A stretch of DNA of 18,466 nt from an uncultured Pedobacter sp. (GCF_946479715.1 NZ_CAMLHF010000102.1:1-18466); one strand, 5' to 3'; shown: positions 1-8,520, numbered from the stretch's first letter. Notes: a model not told the origin generated them from the letters alone. Translations and numbers: made by a program.

Positions 1-1
1 G

Positions 2-487
2 TTTAATGATGTGGTGAGGTTGCTGAACAATTTACAGGATCAGGGTATTTTGTCTTACCTGCCCCAAACCGATCAGCCTCAGCTGCAATATATACGCGCC
101 AGAGTTGATCTCCTTCATATAGATATTGATGTTAAGTATATTGAACTGAGAAAGAAAATTCAAACAGATCAGATAAATGCCGTAATGGCTTATGTCGGAA
201 AAGCGGAGTGCAGAAGCATCCAGCTGCTGACTTATTTTGACGAGCCTGATTCTGATAAATGTGGGGTATGCGACATCTGCCTTGCAGAGAAAAAAGCTGA
301 AGATATGGAGCAGTTATCTGACAAGATAGATTTTGAGATTGTTACTTTATTACAGAGTCAGGCCCATGCATTGGATGACCTTGTAAATGCCATAAAAGTT
401 GGCGATGAAAATGAGATACTTGACCGGATAAGGGAGTTGCTTGATGCCGGGAAAATTAAAACAGACGGGAAAAATTATTACCTTTAA
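2..487 (+). CDS. recQ: ATP-dependent DNA helicase RecQ, C-terminal part (5' truncated by window edge)
   Basis: Only the C-terminal third of a RecQ-family 3'-5' DNA helicase (DNA repair and recombination, cytoplasm) is visible; the frame is open to the first base, so the gene begins upstream. The diagnostic feature is the RecQ zinc-binding module: Cys codons at 209, 260, 269 and 278, with spacing 17-3-3 exactly as in E. coli RecQ (C380, C397, C400, C403), in the context CGVCDICL. Before it lies the helical end of the helicase/RQC junction (YIELRKKIQTDQINAVMAYV). After it come about 68 residues resembling a winged-helix segment; no HRDC domain is recognisable, consistent with the shorter Bacteroidota RecQ type. 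The helicase motifs are outside the window. The next gene starts four bases after the stop, suggesting co-transcription. Confidence 0.88.
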   Translation, partial: FNDVVRLLNNLQDQGILSYLPQTDQPQLQYIRARVDLLHIDIDVKYIELRKKIQTDQINAVMAYVGKAECRSIQLLTYFDEPDSDKCGVCDICLAEKKAEDMEQLSDKIDFEIVTLLQSQAHALDDLVNAIKVGDENEILDRIRELLDAGKIKTDGKNYYL

Positions 488-491
488 TATT

Positions 492-1202
492 ATGAGAAAG
501 ATTATCGCTATTGTTTGTGCTATTCCTGTTCTTTTAGCAGGATGTTCCTCTGAATGTATACAGGATTCAGGTAAACACATTGTTAAAGATGCTGTTGTAA
601 AGAATTTTGATCAGATAAAAATTACCGGAGCTATTAAACTTGTGATCAAACAAGATAGTTCATATGCTATAAAAATTGATGCAGATTCTAGTATTGTTAA
701 CATGGTGAGAACCGATGTGAGCAGTGGTGAACTTAGGGTGAAACTGGACGATGGAATATATTGTGGCACAGACTCTGTAGTTGTTTATGCGGGAATAGGT
801 GAATTGAAAAGGCTAAATACTGTTGGAGCGGTAAAAGTTGTTGGCGATGGACGTATTTATGCAACAGATGTTGAACTGAAACTTGAAGGTACTTCTGATG
901 TTTCGCTAGACCTGAGTGCTGCTAAGTTGATCACCAAGATCGATGGGATTGGTAAGCTTGCGTTGACCGGACAAACCGGAGTACATAATTTAACTGCTAA
1001 AGGAACATCTACGGTTAACGCATTTGATTTTGTAGCAGGTATTTACGATATAAATATTGATGGAACCGGAAAGGCCAACATAAATGTATTGAACGACCTG
1101 AAAATTAAAACGGCTGGTTCAAGTGAGGTGTATTACAAAGGAAATCCGAAAAACGTTGATGAGAAAAAATCAGGAGCTACCAAATTGGAGAAAGTAAATT
1201 AA
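492..1202 (+). CDS. GIN-domain (DUF2807) putative lipoprotein
   Basis: Predicted secreted lipoprotein of 236 residues. The start chosen is ATG 492, because it gives a clean lipoprotein signal peptide: basic MRK, a hydrophobic stretch, and a lipobox LAGC with Cys18 as the lipidated residue. An upstream in-frame ATG at 441 would add 17 residues, overlap recQ and bury the signal. The body is a repetitive beta-rich sequence (FDQIKITGAIKLVIKQ, then short alternating strands with VGAVKVVG, IDGIGKLALTG, IDGTGKANINV), the pattern of the GIN/DUF2807 'head domain of putative auto-transporter adhesin' family, a right-handed beta-helix-like fold common in Bacteroidota. Function is not established; a cell-surface or periplasmic role is inferred from the lipobox. 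It lies four bases after recQ, so translation is probably coupled. Confidence 0.82.
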   Translation: MRKIIAIVCAIPVLLAGCSSECIQDSGKHIVKDAVVKNFDQIKITGAIKLVIKQDSSYAIKIDADSSIVNMVRTDVSSGELRVKLDDGIYCGTDSVVVYAGIGELKRLNTVGAVKVVGDGRIYATDVELKLEGTSDVSLDLSAAKLITKIDGIGKLALTGQTGVHNLTAKGTSTVNAFDFVAGIYDINIDGTGKANINVLNDLKIKTAGSSEVYYKGNPKNVDEKKSGATKLEKVN

Positions 1203-1239
1203 TACTGGTTTTTACTTACTTTAGTGCCTCATTTAGTAC

Positions 1240-2541
1240 ATGGAACAAAAAAACGATAAAAAAGTCATTCGCTCATGGGCGTTCTTTGACTGGGCTAATT
1301 CAGCATACAATCTAGTTATTACTTCTACCATTTTTCCTGCTTATTACACCATAATAACTACCACCCAGGAACATGGTGATAAGGTTTCCTTTTTTGGAAG
1401 AACTTTTACCAATACCGCCTTGTCGAACTATGCGCTTTCCGTGGCATATCTGGTAATGGCGTTGTTGTTACCCATCCTTTCGTCGATTGCAGATTACAGG
1501 GGCAACAAAAAGATTTTTATGAAAATCTTTACCTACATAGGAGGTATTGCCTGCATGGGATTATACTTTTTTAAGCTTGATACACTGGAGCTGGGCATCA
1601 TCTGTTTTGCTATAGCTGCCATGGGGTACATAGGAGGGGTGTTGTTTAATAACTCGTACCTGCCAGAAATAGCTACTGTAGATCAGCAGGATGCGGTAAG
1701 CGCAAAAGGCTTTGCTTATGGTTATGTAGGTAGTGTTTTGCTTCAGATCATTTGTTTTGTTTTTGTGTTGAAACCAGAACTGTTTGGCATTACAGATTTA
1801 TCGTTTCCGCCAAGGTTATCGTTCTTGCTGGTGGGGATATGGTGGATCGCCTTTGCACAGATCCCGTTTAAAAAACTTCCGGCAGGCAGCCCAAATTATT
1901 CGTCGATTAATAAAAGTGTAGTACGGAGTGGTTTCCAGGAACTTGCAAAGGTTTGGAATCAGTTGCGCCATATGAAAGTGCTTAAAATGTTTTTGCTGGC
2001 ATTTTTCTTTTACTCAATGGGTGTGCAAACCATTATGCTTGCAGCCGCGGGTTTTGGAGAAAAGACTTTAAAACTAGGGACTTCTAAACTTATTGTAACC
2101 ATTTTAATTATACAGTTGGTAGCCATATTGGGTGCCATGATGATGTCTCATTTTGCAAAGAAAATTGGAAATGTTCGGGTGTTGATCTATGTGGTGCTTA
2201 TTTGGATTGCCACTTGTGTTTGTGCATATTACATCACCAATGAATACCAATTTTATGCATTGGCAGCTATTGTTGGTTTAATTATGGGAGGCATTCAGTC
2301 CTTGTCAAGATCAACATATTCAAAATATTTGCCTGCTAATACTCCTGATACAGCCTCATTTTTTAGCTTTTATGATGTAACAGAAAAGATGGCCATTGTG
2401 ATTGGTTTGTTTAGCTTTGCTTACATTGAAGAAGTAACAGGAAATATGCGGAACTCGATAATAGCTTTGGCATCATTTTTTATAATTGGTTTGGTATTTT
2501 TGGTGGTGTTAAGAAGCGTTGAAAAGAAATCTGTTTTATAA
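1240..2541 (+). CDS. MFS transporter, UMF1 (Atg22-like) family
   Basis: Inner-membrane transporter of 433 residues with roughly twelve hydrophobic segments. The N-terminus carries the family signature WAFFDWANSAYN, typical of UMF1/Atg22-like major facilitator proteins (yeast Atg22 exports amino acids from the vacuole). A second conserved stretch, GGIQSLSRSTYSKYLP, matches the region between helices 10 and 11, followed by FFSFYDVTEKMAIVIG. The substrate of bacterial members is unknown and nothing here identifies it. Two charged loops (after TM2, IADYRGNKKIF; mid-protein, PFKKLPAGSPNYSS) fit MFS topology. ATG 1240 is the first start giving the complete signature. It is 37 bp downstream of the GIN lipoprotein gene; a separate promoter is not obvious, with only a 7/8 match to TAnnTTTG at 1217-1224. 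Confidence 0.87.
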   Translation: MEQKNDKKVIRSWAFFDWANSAYNLVITSTIFPAYYTIITTTQEHGDKVSFFGRTFTNTALSNYALSVAYLVMALLLPILSSIADYRGNKKIFMKIFTYIGGIACMGLYFFKLDTLELGIICFAIAAMGYIGGVLFNNSYLPEIATVDQQDAVSAKGFAYGYVGSVLLQIICFVFVLKPELFGITDLSFPPRLSFLLVGIWWIAFAQIPFKKLPAGSPNYSSINKSVVRSGFQELAKVWNQLRHMKVLKMFLLAFFFYSMGVQTIMLAAAGFGEKTLKLGTSKLIVTILIIQLVAILGAMMMSHFAKKIGNVRVLIYVVLIWIATCVCAYYITNEYQFYALAAIVGLIMGGIQSLSRSTYSKYLPANTPDTASFFSFYDVTEKMAIVIGLFSFAYIEEVTGNMRNSIIALASFFIIGLVFLVVLRSVEKKSVL

Positions 2542-2565
2542 AATGCTTTATCTTGGTTATAAATG

Positions 2566-2671
2566 CCGTCATCCTGAATTTATTTCAGGATCTCGCACAT
2601 AAAAGGTTGTCCATCTTTTTCGGAGCCTGACCGCGAAGAAGCTGCGCTTTAAAATAAATACAAGATGACGG
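2566..2671. repeat. 106-bp intergenic inverted-repeat element (REP/MITE-like)
   Basis: The gap between the transporter and the CCG-domain gene contains a bounded element. Its ends are 16-bp imperfect terminal inverted repeats, 2566-2581 (begins CCGTCATCCTGAA) and 2656-2671 (ends GATGACGG), matching at 14 of 16 positions, with the outer 8 bp perfect. Inside the left end is an 8-bp perfect hairpin, ATCCTGAA/TTCAGGAT at 2571-2578 and 2584-2591. No transposase is encoded; a 67-codon open frame across it is not convincing. The GTCATCCTGAA...TTCAGGATCT end is, from recall, a recurrent intergenic repeat in Sphingobacteriaceae genomes. It could also act as an mRNA 3'-end structure for the upstream transporter. 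Confidence 0.7.
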
Positions 2672-2730
2672 TCGTTTTATGTTAAATAAAATGGTCACTT
2701 TTAACCTAAATAATAGAGAATATAATATTA

Positions 2731-3468
2731 ATGAAAGTAGAATTATTTGTACCCTGTTTTGTAGATCAGTTGTATCCGGAAACGGCATTTAATACCATAA
2801 AGTTATTGGAGAAGGCTGGTTGTGAGGTGTTCTATAATTCTAATCAGACCTGCTGCGGTCAGCCTGCCTATAACGCTGGTTATTGGGAGCAGGCAAAAGA
2901 AACTGGCACTAAATTCCTTAGTGATTTTTCGGAAACAGATTATATAGTAGCCCCATCTGCATCATGTGTGGGTATGGTTAAAAGTGGATATAGCGATCTG
3001 TTTACCAACACTACTGTGCATAACAAATGCAGAAATATCCAATCCAATATTTTTGAGCTTTCAGATTTTCTGGTAAACGTTCTTAAAAGAGACTACTTTG
3101 GCGCAGAACTAGATGGAAAGGCTGTTTACCATGATTCATGCAGCGGACTACGCGAGTGCAAAATCAAAGAAGAGCCAAGGTTACTTTTGTCTAAGGTACA
3201 CGGATTGGAAATGGTAGAGATGAAGGATACTGATATGTGCTGCGGCTTTGGTGGTACGTTTGCAGTTAAGTTTGATGCCATTTCATCGGCAATGGCTGAG
3301 CAGAAGGTGAATAACGCTTTGGAGCAAGGTGCTGAGTATGTTATTTCTACCGATTTATCTTGCCTGATGCATTTACAGGGTTACATTGATAAAAATAATA
3401 TTCCGCTTAAAACGATGCATTTAGCCGATGTATTGGCAAATGGATGGTTAGAAAGTACGGAATATTAG
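2731..3468 (+). CDS. (Fe-S)-binding CCG-domain protein, LutA/LldE-like
   Basis: A 245-residue protein with two CCG (cysteine-rich, PF02754) repeats, as in LutA/LldE/GlpC and heterodisulfide reductase subunit B. Repeat 1 has Cys9, Cys41-Cys42-Gly43 (TCCGQPAYNAG) and Cys79; repeat 2 has Cys137, Cys170-Cys171-Gly172 (MCCGFGG) and Cys211. These cysteines bind iron-sulfur clusters. Length and architecture match LutA, a component of the LutABC L-lactate oxidation system, but no lutB or lutC is present in the window, so the lactate role is inference. No signal peptide; cytoplasmic. It is preceded by the 2566-2671 repeat and followed by thrS in the same direction with its own likely promoter, so it may be a single-gene unit. 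Confidence 0.85.
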   Translation: MKVELFVPCFVDQLYPETAFNTIKLLEKAGCEVFYNSNQTCCGQPAYNAGYWEQAKETGTKFLSDFSETDYIVAPSASCVGMVKSGYSDLFTNTTVHNKCRNIQSNIFELSDFLVNVLKRDYFGAELDGKAVYHDSCSGLRECKIKEEPRLLLSKVHGLEMVEMKDTDMCCGFGGTFAVKFDAISSAMAEQKVNNALEQGAEYVISTDLSCLMHLQGYIDKNNIPLKTMHLADVLANGWLESTEY

Positions 3469-3469
3469 T

Positions 3470-3477
3470 TAACTTTG
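3470..3477 (+). promoter_or_regulatory. Candidate -7 element of the thrS-infC-rpmI-rplT promoter
   Basis: TAACTTTG is a perfect match to the Bacteroidota -7 consensus TAnnTTTG, placed two bases after the preceding stop codon. Transcription would start near 3483, giving a leader of about 60 nt before thrS. No good -33 TTTG is seen 17-23 bp upstream. A small hairpin (AATCAC 3486-3491 with GTGATT 3499-3504, 7-nt loop) would lie at the very 5' end of this leader. Confidence 0.45.
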
Positions 3478-3544
3478 TAATTCAGAATCACATTGTAGGT
3501 GATTTATAACACAAATTTTATTAATTTTTAAATCATAGTTGTAG

Positions 3545-5470
3545 ATGATTAACATTACACTGCCTGATGGCTCTAGCCGTCAGTACGAAAAGGGCACAAC
3601 TGCCCATCAAATTGCATTATCAATTTCTGAGGGTTTAGCCCGGAATGTTTTAGCTGCCGAAGTAAACGGCGAAGTTTGGGATTCATCCAGGCCAATTGAG
3701 TCTGATGCTTCTTTAAAACTTTTAACCTGGAACGATACTGCAGGTAAAGCTACTTTCTGGCATTCGTCGGCGCACATTATGGCCGAGGCATTGGAAGCAT
3801 TGTACCCGGGTACAAAGTTTGGTATTGGACCTGCTATTGAAACCGGATTTTACTATGATGTAGATTTTGGCGACAGAGAGTTTTCTTCTGATGATTTTAA
3901 GGCGATCGAAGCAAAGATCATTGAACTGGCAAAACAGAAAGAGGTTTTTGTTAGAGAATCAGTGTCAAAAGCTGATGCTGTTAAGTATTTTACTGAAAAA
4001 GGAGATGAATATAAATTAGATCTTATTGACGGCCTTGAAGATGGTAAAATTACTTTTTATACTCAGGGTCAATTTACTGATTTATGTCGTGGTCCACATA
4101 TCCCTAATACAGGGTTTATTAAAGCTGTTAAGTTGATGAATGTTGCCGGCGCTTACTGGCGTGGTGATGAAACTAAAAAACAGCTTACACGTATTTATGG
4201 TGTTACTTTCCCTAAAGCAAGTGAGCTTACTGAATATCTTCATATGATTGAAGAAGCTAAGAAGAGAGATCACAGAAAGTTAGGTAAGGAACTTGAACTG
4301 TTTGCTTTTTCTGAAAAGGTAGGTATGGGACTGCCATTGTGGTTACCTAAAGGTGCAGCCTTGCGCGAGCGTCTGGTGCAGTTTTTAACTAAAGCACAAG
4401 GTAAGGCAGGTTACGAGCAGGTAGTAACTCCTCATATTGGCCACAAGAATTTATACATTACTTCGGGTCACTATGAGAAATACGGTAAAGATGCATTTCA
4501 ACCTATAAAGACACCGCAGGAAGGAGAGGAGTTTTTCCTTAAACCGATGAACTGCCCGCACCATTGCGAGATCTATAAAGTTAAACCACGTTCATATAAG
4601 GATCTTCCTTTACGTTTTGCTGAATTTGGAACCGTATATCGTTATGAGCAAAGCGGAGAGTTGCATGGCTTAACAAGGGTTCGTGGATTTACTCAGGATG
4701 ATGCGCATTTATTCTGTCGCCCAGACCAGGTAAAAGAGGAATTTAAAAAGGTAATTGATCTTGTACTTTATGTGTTTAAATCATTGGGTTTCAATGATTA
4801 TATCGCTCAGGTTTCTTTAAGAGATCCTGAGAACAGAGCAAAATACATTGGTAGTGATGAGAACTGGCATCTGGCAGAAACTGCAATTATTGAAGCAGCT
4901 GCAGAAAAAGGTTTACCAACAGTTGTGGAGTATGGCGAAGCAGCATTTTATGGCCCGAAATTAGATTTTATGGTTAAGGATGCACTAGGTAGAAAATGGC
5001 AGCTTGGAACTATTCAGGTTGATTATAATTTGCCAGAGCGCTTTGAATTGGAATATACTGGCAGCGATAATCAAAAACACAGACCCGTGATGATTCATAG
5101 GGCTCCATTTGGTTCCCTTGAGCGTTTTATCGCAGTTTTGATTGAACATTGTGCTGGTAATTTCCCATTATGGCTTTCTCCTGAACAATTTATTATTCTT
5201 CCTATCTCAGAAAAGTATGAAGAATATGCAAAAAAAGTTTCAGATGAACTAAATAATTCCGATATTCGCGGGCTGATTGACTTTCGTGATGAGAAGATTG
5301 GAAGGAAAATCAGAGACGCAGAGGTTAAAAAAATACCTTATATGTTGATTATTGGTGAGAAGGAAATGGCTGAAGGAAAGGTTTCTGTAAGGAAACACGG
5401 CGAAGGCGATTTAGGTGAAATGACCCTGCAAGAGTTTAGTGAATTATTAATTAAAGAAATAACAGTTTAA
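3545..5470 (+). CDS. thrS: Threonyl-tRNA synthetase
   Basis: Class II aminoacyl-tRNA synthetase charging tRNA-Thr in the cytoplasm. At 641 residues it is essentially the length of E. coli ThrS (642). Domain order: TGS domain (about 1-62, begins INITLPDGS), editing domain with the HxxxH pair His73/His77 (HSSAH) and Cys181/His185 (CRGPH), then the catalytic core with the zinc ligands Cys337 (MNCPHHC), His388 (DDAHLF) and His518 ([12 protein letters not shown]), and a C-terminal anticodon-binding domain (about 540-641). All editing and zinc residues are intact, so it should both aminoacylate and clear mischarged Ser-tRNA. It heads the conserved thrS-infC-rpmI-rplT cluster with infC 13 bp downstream. 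ATG 3545 begins the TGS domain directly, which fixes the start. Confidence 0.98.
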   Translation: MINITLPDGSSRQYEKGTTAHQIALSISEGLARNVLAAEVNGEVWDSSRPIESDASLKLLTWNDTAGKATFWHSSAHIMAEALEALYPGTKFGIGPAIETGFYYDVDFGDREFSSDDFKAIEAKIIELAKQKEVFVRESVSKADAVKYFTEKGDEYKLDLIDGLEDGKITFYTQGQFTDLCRGPHIPNTGFIKAVKLMNVAGAYWRGDETKKQLTRIYGVTFPKASELTEYLHMIEEAKKRDHRKLGKELELFAFSEKVGMGLPLWLPKGAALRERLVQFLTKAQGKAGYEQVVTPHIGHKNLYITSGHYEKYGKDAFQPIKTPQEGEEFFLKPMNCPHHCEIYKVKPRSYKDLPLRFAEFGTVYRYEQSGELHGLTRVRGFTQDDAHLFCRPDQVKEEFKKVIDLVLYVFKSLGFNDYIAQVSLRDPENRAKYIGSDENWHLAETAIIEAAAEKGLPTVVEYGEAAFYGPKLDFMVKDALGRKWQLGTIQVDYNLPERFELEYTGSDNQKHRPVMIHRAPFGSLERFIAVLIEHCAGNFPLWLSPEQFIILPISEKYEEYAKKVSDELNNSDIRGLIDFRDEKIGRKIRDAEVKKIPYMLIIGEKEMAEGKVSVRKHGEGDLGEMTLQEFSELLIKEITV

Positions 5471-5483
5471 ATAAGATACAAAT

Positions 5484-6053
5484 TTGGCATTAGGCAGACC
5501 AGGATTTAATAGGGGACCACGTCCTCCTTTTAAGAAAAAAGAAGCAGAACATAATATTAATCAGTTTATCAGGGCACAAGAGGTAAGATTAGCTGGAGAT
5601 AATGTTGAACCGGGGATCTATCCTTTGGCAAAAGCTTTGGCCCTTGCCGATGAGTTAGAATTGGATTTAGTGGAGATTTCTCCGAATGCAGTTCCACCAG
5701 TATGTAGAATAATCGATTACAGCAAGTTTGTTTACGAGCAAAAGAAAAAGCAGAAAGAGATTAAAGCTAACGCTAAACAGACTGTTATTAAGGAGATTAG
5801 ATTCGGACCTAACACTAACGATCATGATTTTCAATTTAAACTAAAGCATGCTGTTAGTTTCCTTGAAAATGGTGAGAAAGTTAGAGCTTATGTTCACTTT
5901 AAAGGTAGAGCAATCGTTTACAAAGAACAAGGAGAGATTCTTCTTTTGAAATTTGCTCAGGCTCTCGAGGATATAGGTAAGGTAGAATTGCTACCTAAAT
6001 TAGAGGGTAAGCGTATGTTTTTAACACTTGCTCCAAAAGTTGCTAAGAAATAA
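5484..6053 (+). CDS. infC: Translation initiation factor IF-3 (TTG start)
   Basis: IF-3 binds the 30S subunit, prevents premature 50S joining and rejects non-AUG starts and non-initiator tRNAs. The 189-residue product has the N-terminal domain ([12 protein letters not shown], then [19 protein letters not shown]), a lysine-rich linker ([16 protein letters not shown]) and the C-terminal domain ([19 protein letters not shown]). The start must be TTG 5484: an in-frame stop lies at 5472-5474, only three codons intervene, and the next in-frame Met is near the C-terminus (GKRMFL). A rare start codon is the family's known device for autoregulation (AUU in E. coli), so the TTG here probably serves the same purpose. 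The Gly/Pro/Arg-rich start [16 protein letters not shown] is a short N-terminal extension. It lies 13 bp after thrS and 27 bp before rpmI. Confidence 0.96.
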   Translation: MALGRPGFNRGPRPPFKKKEAEHNINQFIRAQEVRLAGDNVEPGIYPLAKALALADELELDLVEISPNAVPPVCRIIDYSKFVYEQKKKQKEIKANAKQTVIKEIRFGPNTNDHDFQFKLKHAVSFLENGEKVRAYVHFKGRAIVYKEQGEILLLKFAQALEDIGKVELLPKLEGKRMFLTLAPKVAKK

Positions 6054-6080
6054 ATAAATTACATATAATAAAAACAGGTT

Positions 6081-6281
6081 ATGCCAAAAATGAAAACCAA
6101 TTCCAGTGCTAAAAAGCGTTTTTCGCTTACTGGAACAGGTAAAATCGCAAGAAAGAACGCATACAAAAGCCACATCTTAACAAAGATGTCGACAAAACGT
6201 AAGCGTAACTTAGGTCAAACATCAATGGTGTCTGATGCTGATATGGGCAACGTTAAACGTATGCTTGCAATCGGTAAATAA
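6081..6281 (+). CDS. rpmI: 50S ribosomal protein L35
   Basis: Small, highly basic 66-residue component of the large ribosomal subunit. The sequence begins [20 protein letters not shown], the standard L35 opening, followed by the conserved [15 protein letters not shown] segment; length matches the family (64-66). The position between infC and rplT is the canonical one. The start ATG 6081 is preceded by a short AGG-containing sequence and lies 27 bp after the infC stop. Confidence 0.97.
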   Translation: MPKMKTNSSAKKRFSLTGTGKIARKNAYKSHILTKMSTKRKRNLGQTSMVSDADMGNVKRMLAIGK

Positions 6282-6355
6282 TTAAATTTTTAACCAGGTA
6301 ACCGGTAGTAAGTTTGCTGTAATACGCAACACCGTTTATCAAAAACAACAAAAAC

Positions 6356-6700
6356 ATGCCACGTTCGGTAAACGCAGTAGCTTCGAGAAGAAGAAGGAAA
6401 AAAGTCCTAAATTTAGCCAAAGGCTATTGGGGATCAAGAAGCAAGGTTTTCACCATTGCTAAAAATACGGTAGAAAAAGGTTTGCAATATGCATACCGTG
6501 ACCGTAAAGTTAAGAAAAGAGAATTTCGTGGATTGTGGATTCAACGTATCAACGCTGGAGCACGTCAACACGGTATATCTTACTCTCAATTAATTGGTAA
6601 ATTAGCCACTAAAAATATCGGTTTAAACCGTAAAGTTTTAGCTGACTTAGCTATGAACCATCCAGAAGCTTTCAAAGCTGTGATTGATGCAGTAAAATAG
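6356..6700 (+). CDS. rplT: 50S ribosomal protein L20
   Basis: Large-subunit assembly protein of 114 residues that binds 23S rRNA early in 50S assembly. The start [18 protein letters not shown] and the motif [15 protein letters not shown] are diagnostic, as are [14 protein letters not shown] and the C-terminal globular domain. Length is typical. It ends the translation operon and is followed within 16 bases by a strong bidirectional terminator. The 74-bp gap after rpmI is longer than the other gaps in the operon; I see no convincing leader structure in it, although L20 is an autoregulator in other phyla. Confidence 0.97.
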   Translation: MPRSVNAVASRRRRKKVLNLAKGYWGSRSKVFTIAKNTVEKGLQYAYRDRKVKKREFRGLWIQRINAGARQHGISYSQLIGKLATKNIGLNRKVLADLAMNHPEAFKAVIDAVK

Positions 6701-6713
6701 ATATAACTTAGTT

Positions 6714-6748
6714 ATAAAAAAAGGGAGCTAATCGCTCCCTTTTTTTAT
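6714..6748. terminator. Bidirectional intrinsic terminator between rplT and bioD
   Basis: GGGAGC (6723-6728), loop TAATC, GCTCCC (6734-6739), flanked by seven A (6716-6722) and seven T (6740-6746); the A/T flanks and two further pairs extend the stem to 15 bp. Symmetric A and T tracts allow termination of both the plus-strand thrS-rplT operon and the minus-strand biotin operon, whose last stop is 11 bp away. Confidence 0.93.
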
Positions 6749-6758
6749 GCGGTATATT

Positions 6759-7370
6759 TTATAAACTGATGTGCTGACCCGCACTAATGATGTGTTCCTT
6801 ATCTATTCTACTCATAAAAGGAATCTTGCCAATTATCTTTACTCCACTATAGTTCTGGATGTAATTTTCTGTTTCAGAGTTTGCATGGCCATTGAATATC
6901 AGCCCTTCCACAGAGATCTTGTTTGCTTTAAGTACTTCTAATGTAAGTAAGGTATGGTTAATGCTGCCAAGATAGTTCTGGGAAACTACAATGACTTTTG
7001 CATCAAGTGATTTGATCAGGTCGCATATAAGTTCCTTATCATTCAATGGTACCATTAAGCCCCCGGCACCTTCAATGATCAGACTGTTATCTGTATGCGG
7101 TTTTTTTATAGAATCAGTGGTAATGTGAACGCCATCTATTTTGGCCGACAAGTGAGGCGAAAGTGGCTGCCCAAGTCTGTATCGTTCAGGATGGATAACT
7201 GTTTTGGAATTGCTTATTAGGTTTCCTACAAATAAGCTATCACTTATTTCCAGATCTCCTGATTGGATGGGTTTCCAATAATCTGCCTGTAGTTTTTCTG
7301 TTAGTATTGAGCTTACAATCGTTTTACCAATGCCGGTTCCTATTCCGGTAACGAAATATGTATTATTCAT
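6759..7370 (-). CDS. bioD: Dethiobiotin synthetase
   Basis: ATP-dependent enzyme converting 7,8-diaminopelargonic acid and CO2 to dethiobiotin, the penultimate step of biotin synthesis. The 203-residue protein has a Walker A-like loop GIGTGIGKT (residues 9-17, Lys16), the substrate-binding Lys33 in YWKPIQSG, and the second signature EGAGGLMVPL starting at Glu100. It is shorter than E. coli BioD (about 225), mainly by compact loops and C-terminus. Odd point: the fifth residue of the loop is Gly13, where the E. coli loop GTDTEVGKT has an acidic residue. The start ATG overlaps the bioF stop by 8 bp (ATGAATAA arrangement), indicating translational coupling. It is the last gene before the shared terminator. 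Confidence 0.92.
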   Translation of the reverse strand: MNNTYFVTGIGTGIGKTIVSSILTEKLQADYWKPIQSGDLEISDSLFVGNLISNSKTVIHPERYRLGQPLSPHLSAKIDGVHITTDSIKKPHTDNSLIIEGAGGLMVPLNDKELICDLIKSLDAKVIVVSQNYLGSINHTLLTLEVLKANKISVEGLIFNGHANSETENYIQNYSGVKIIGKIPFMSRIDKEHIISAGQHISL

Positions 7371-8499
7371 GTTCTTTTAATGATATAAGTTGGTCTACGA
7401 GCATTTTAATTTCTTCATCGGTATTAAACAGGTGTAAGCATATTCTTAGCCGCTCTTTACCTTCAGCAACGGTAGGGCTTAAAATAGCACGTACATCTAT
7501 ACCTTTATTTTGGAATGCTTCGGCAGCAAATTTAGCTTTTTGATTGCTGTTGTATATAATAGTTTGTATTGTACTTGGGCTTGGTTGAATGCCCTGGATG
7601 CCTGAATTGCTAATTAAGCTTGAATATAAGTCTATTTTTTCTGCAACTAAAGGGCGGTAATCTGTTTCGGTTAGCATTTGATAAGCACTTCTTATAGCTG
7701 CAATAGTATGAATAGGAGGTGCTGTAGAGTAGATGAAAGAACGTGCAAAATTAATGAGGTAGTTGCGTAAAGCAGTGCTTCCTAATACAATTGCCCCGTG
7801 GCAGCCCAATGCTTTGCCAAAGGTTACAATGCGTGCAAATACTTTATGTTCCAGACCTATCTGCTGTACCAGTCCCCGGCCATAATTTCCGAAAATACCC
7901 AAAGCATGTGCTTCATCAACAATCAGATTTGCCTCATATCTTTCGCATAAGCTATTTATTTCAGATAGAGCTGCAACATCACCATCCATAGAATAAACAC
8001 TTTCTATAACCACGTAAACGTTTCCCTTTGAAACTTTTAGTTTGGCTTCAAGGTCGTTAAGATTATTATGTTTGAAAGAATAGCGGTTGGCATGAGTTAG
8101 CCGGGCACCATCAATAAGACTGGCGTGAATCAGCTCATCAGATATAATGGTATCACCACGCTGAGCTAAACTTGAAATAAGGCCAACATTGGCATCGTAT
8201 CCCGAATTAAAGATAAGGCCGCTTTCTGCATGGTGGAAGTCAGCAATAAAGGCTTCAGTCTCTTCCGTAAAAGCATGATTGCCACTCAGCAAACGGGAGC
8301 CTGCAGCGCCATTGCTATAATGCGGGACATGCAATAAAGTCTCATTGATTGCATTTTTTAATTGAGGCGATCTTGCAAAGCCTAAGTAATCATTAGAGCA
8401 AAAATCAATAGGAAAAACCTTTGAGGATAATTTCCTTAATGAGCCTTTTTCTTTCCTGTTGAGTAGCCTGTCGTTTATGAATTGCTCAGCTTTATTCAT
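7363..8499 (-). CDS. bioF: 8-amino-7-oxononanoate synthase (KAPA synthase)
   Basis: PLP-dependent alpha-oxoamine synthase joining L-alanine with pimeloyl-ACP or pimeloyl-CoA to form KAPA, the first ring-forming precursor step of biotin synthesis. The 378-residue protein shows the family landmarks: SNDYLGFA (35-42), GSRLLSGN (67-74), His125 in HASLIDG, the PLP-contacting Asp195 and His198 in VDEAHALGIFG, and the Schiff-base Lys229 in TFGKALGCHG, corresponding to E. coli H133, D204 and K236. All catalytic positions are intact. CoA-dependent relatives such as Kbl share the fold, but direct overlap with bioD supports BioF. It lies 21 bp downstream of the S24-type repressor gene on the same strand. 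The other biotin genes (bioA, bioB, bioC/H) are not in the window. Confidence 0.94.
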   Translation of the reverse strand: MNKAEQFINDRLLNRKEKGSLRKLSSKVFPIDFCSNDYLGFARSPQLKNAINETLLHVPHYSNGAAGSRLLSGNHAFTEETEAFIADFHHAESGLIFNSGYDANVGLISSLAQRGDTIISDELIHASLIDGARLTHANRYSFKHNNLNDLEAKLKVSKGNVYVVIESVYSMDGDVAALSEINSLCERYEANLIVDEAHALGIFGNYGRGLVQQIGLEHKVFARIVTFGKALGCHGAIVLGSTALRNYLINFARSFIYSTAPPIHTIAAIRSAYQMLTETDYRPLVAEKIDLYSSLISNSGIQGIQPSPSTIQTIIYNSNQKAKFAAEAFQNKGIDVRAILSPTVAEGKERLRICLHLFNTDEEIKMLVDQLISLKEHE

Positions 8500-8520
8500 T
8501 TAGTGCTGTTCTGTAGCGTA

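Noticed and set aside
350..580. 76-codon minus-strand open frame over the recQ/lipoprotein junction
   Set aside because: It lies antisense across the end of recQ and the lipoprotein signal peptide, has no recognisable domain, and both sense genes are well supported.
2585..2788. 67-codon minus-strand open frame across the intergenic repeat
   Set aside because: It is made largely of the repeat and its flank, overlaps the start of the CCG-domain gene, and has no protein-like features.
2731..3468. Calling the CCG-domain gene lutA with certainty
   Set aside because: No lutB or lutC neighbour is present, and CCG-domain proteins occur in several redox complexes, so no gene symbol is given.
3486..3504. 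Hairpin AATCAC/GTGATT before thrS as a T-box, riboswitch or terminator
   Set aside because: Stem of only 6 bp, no T-tract, no T-box or known aptamer features. At most a 5'-end stem of the thrS leader.
6282..6355. Spacer before rplT as an L20 autoregulatory leader
   Set aside because: I see only a short GGTAACC palindrome and no extended fold or mimic of the 23S rRNA L20 site.
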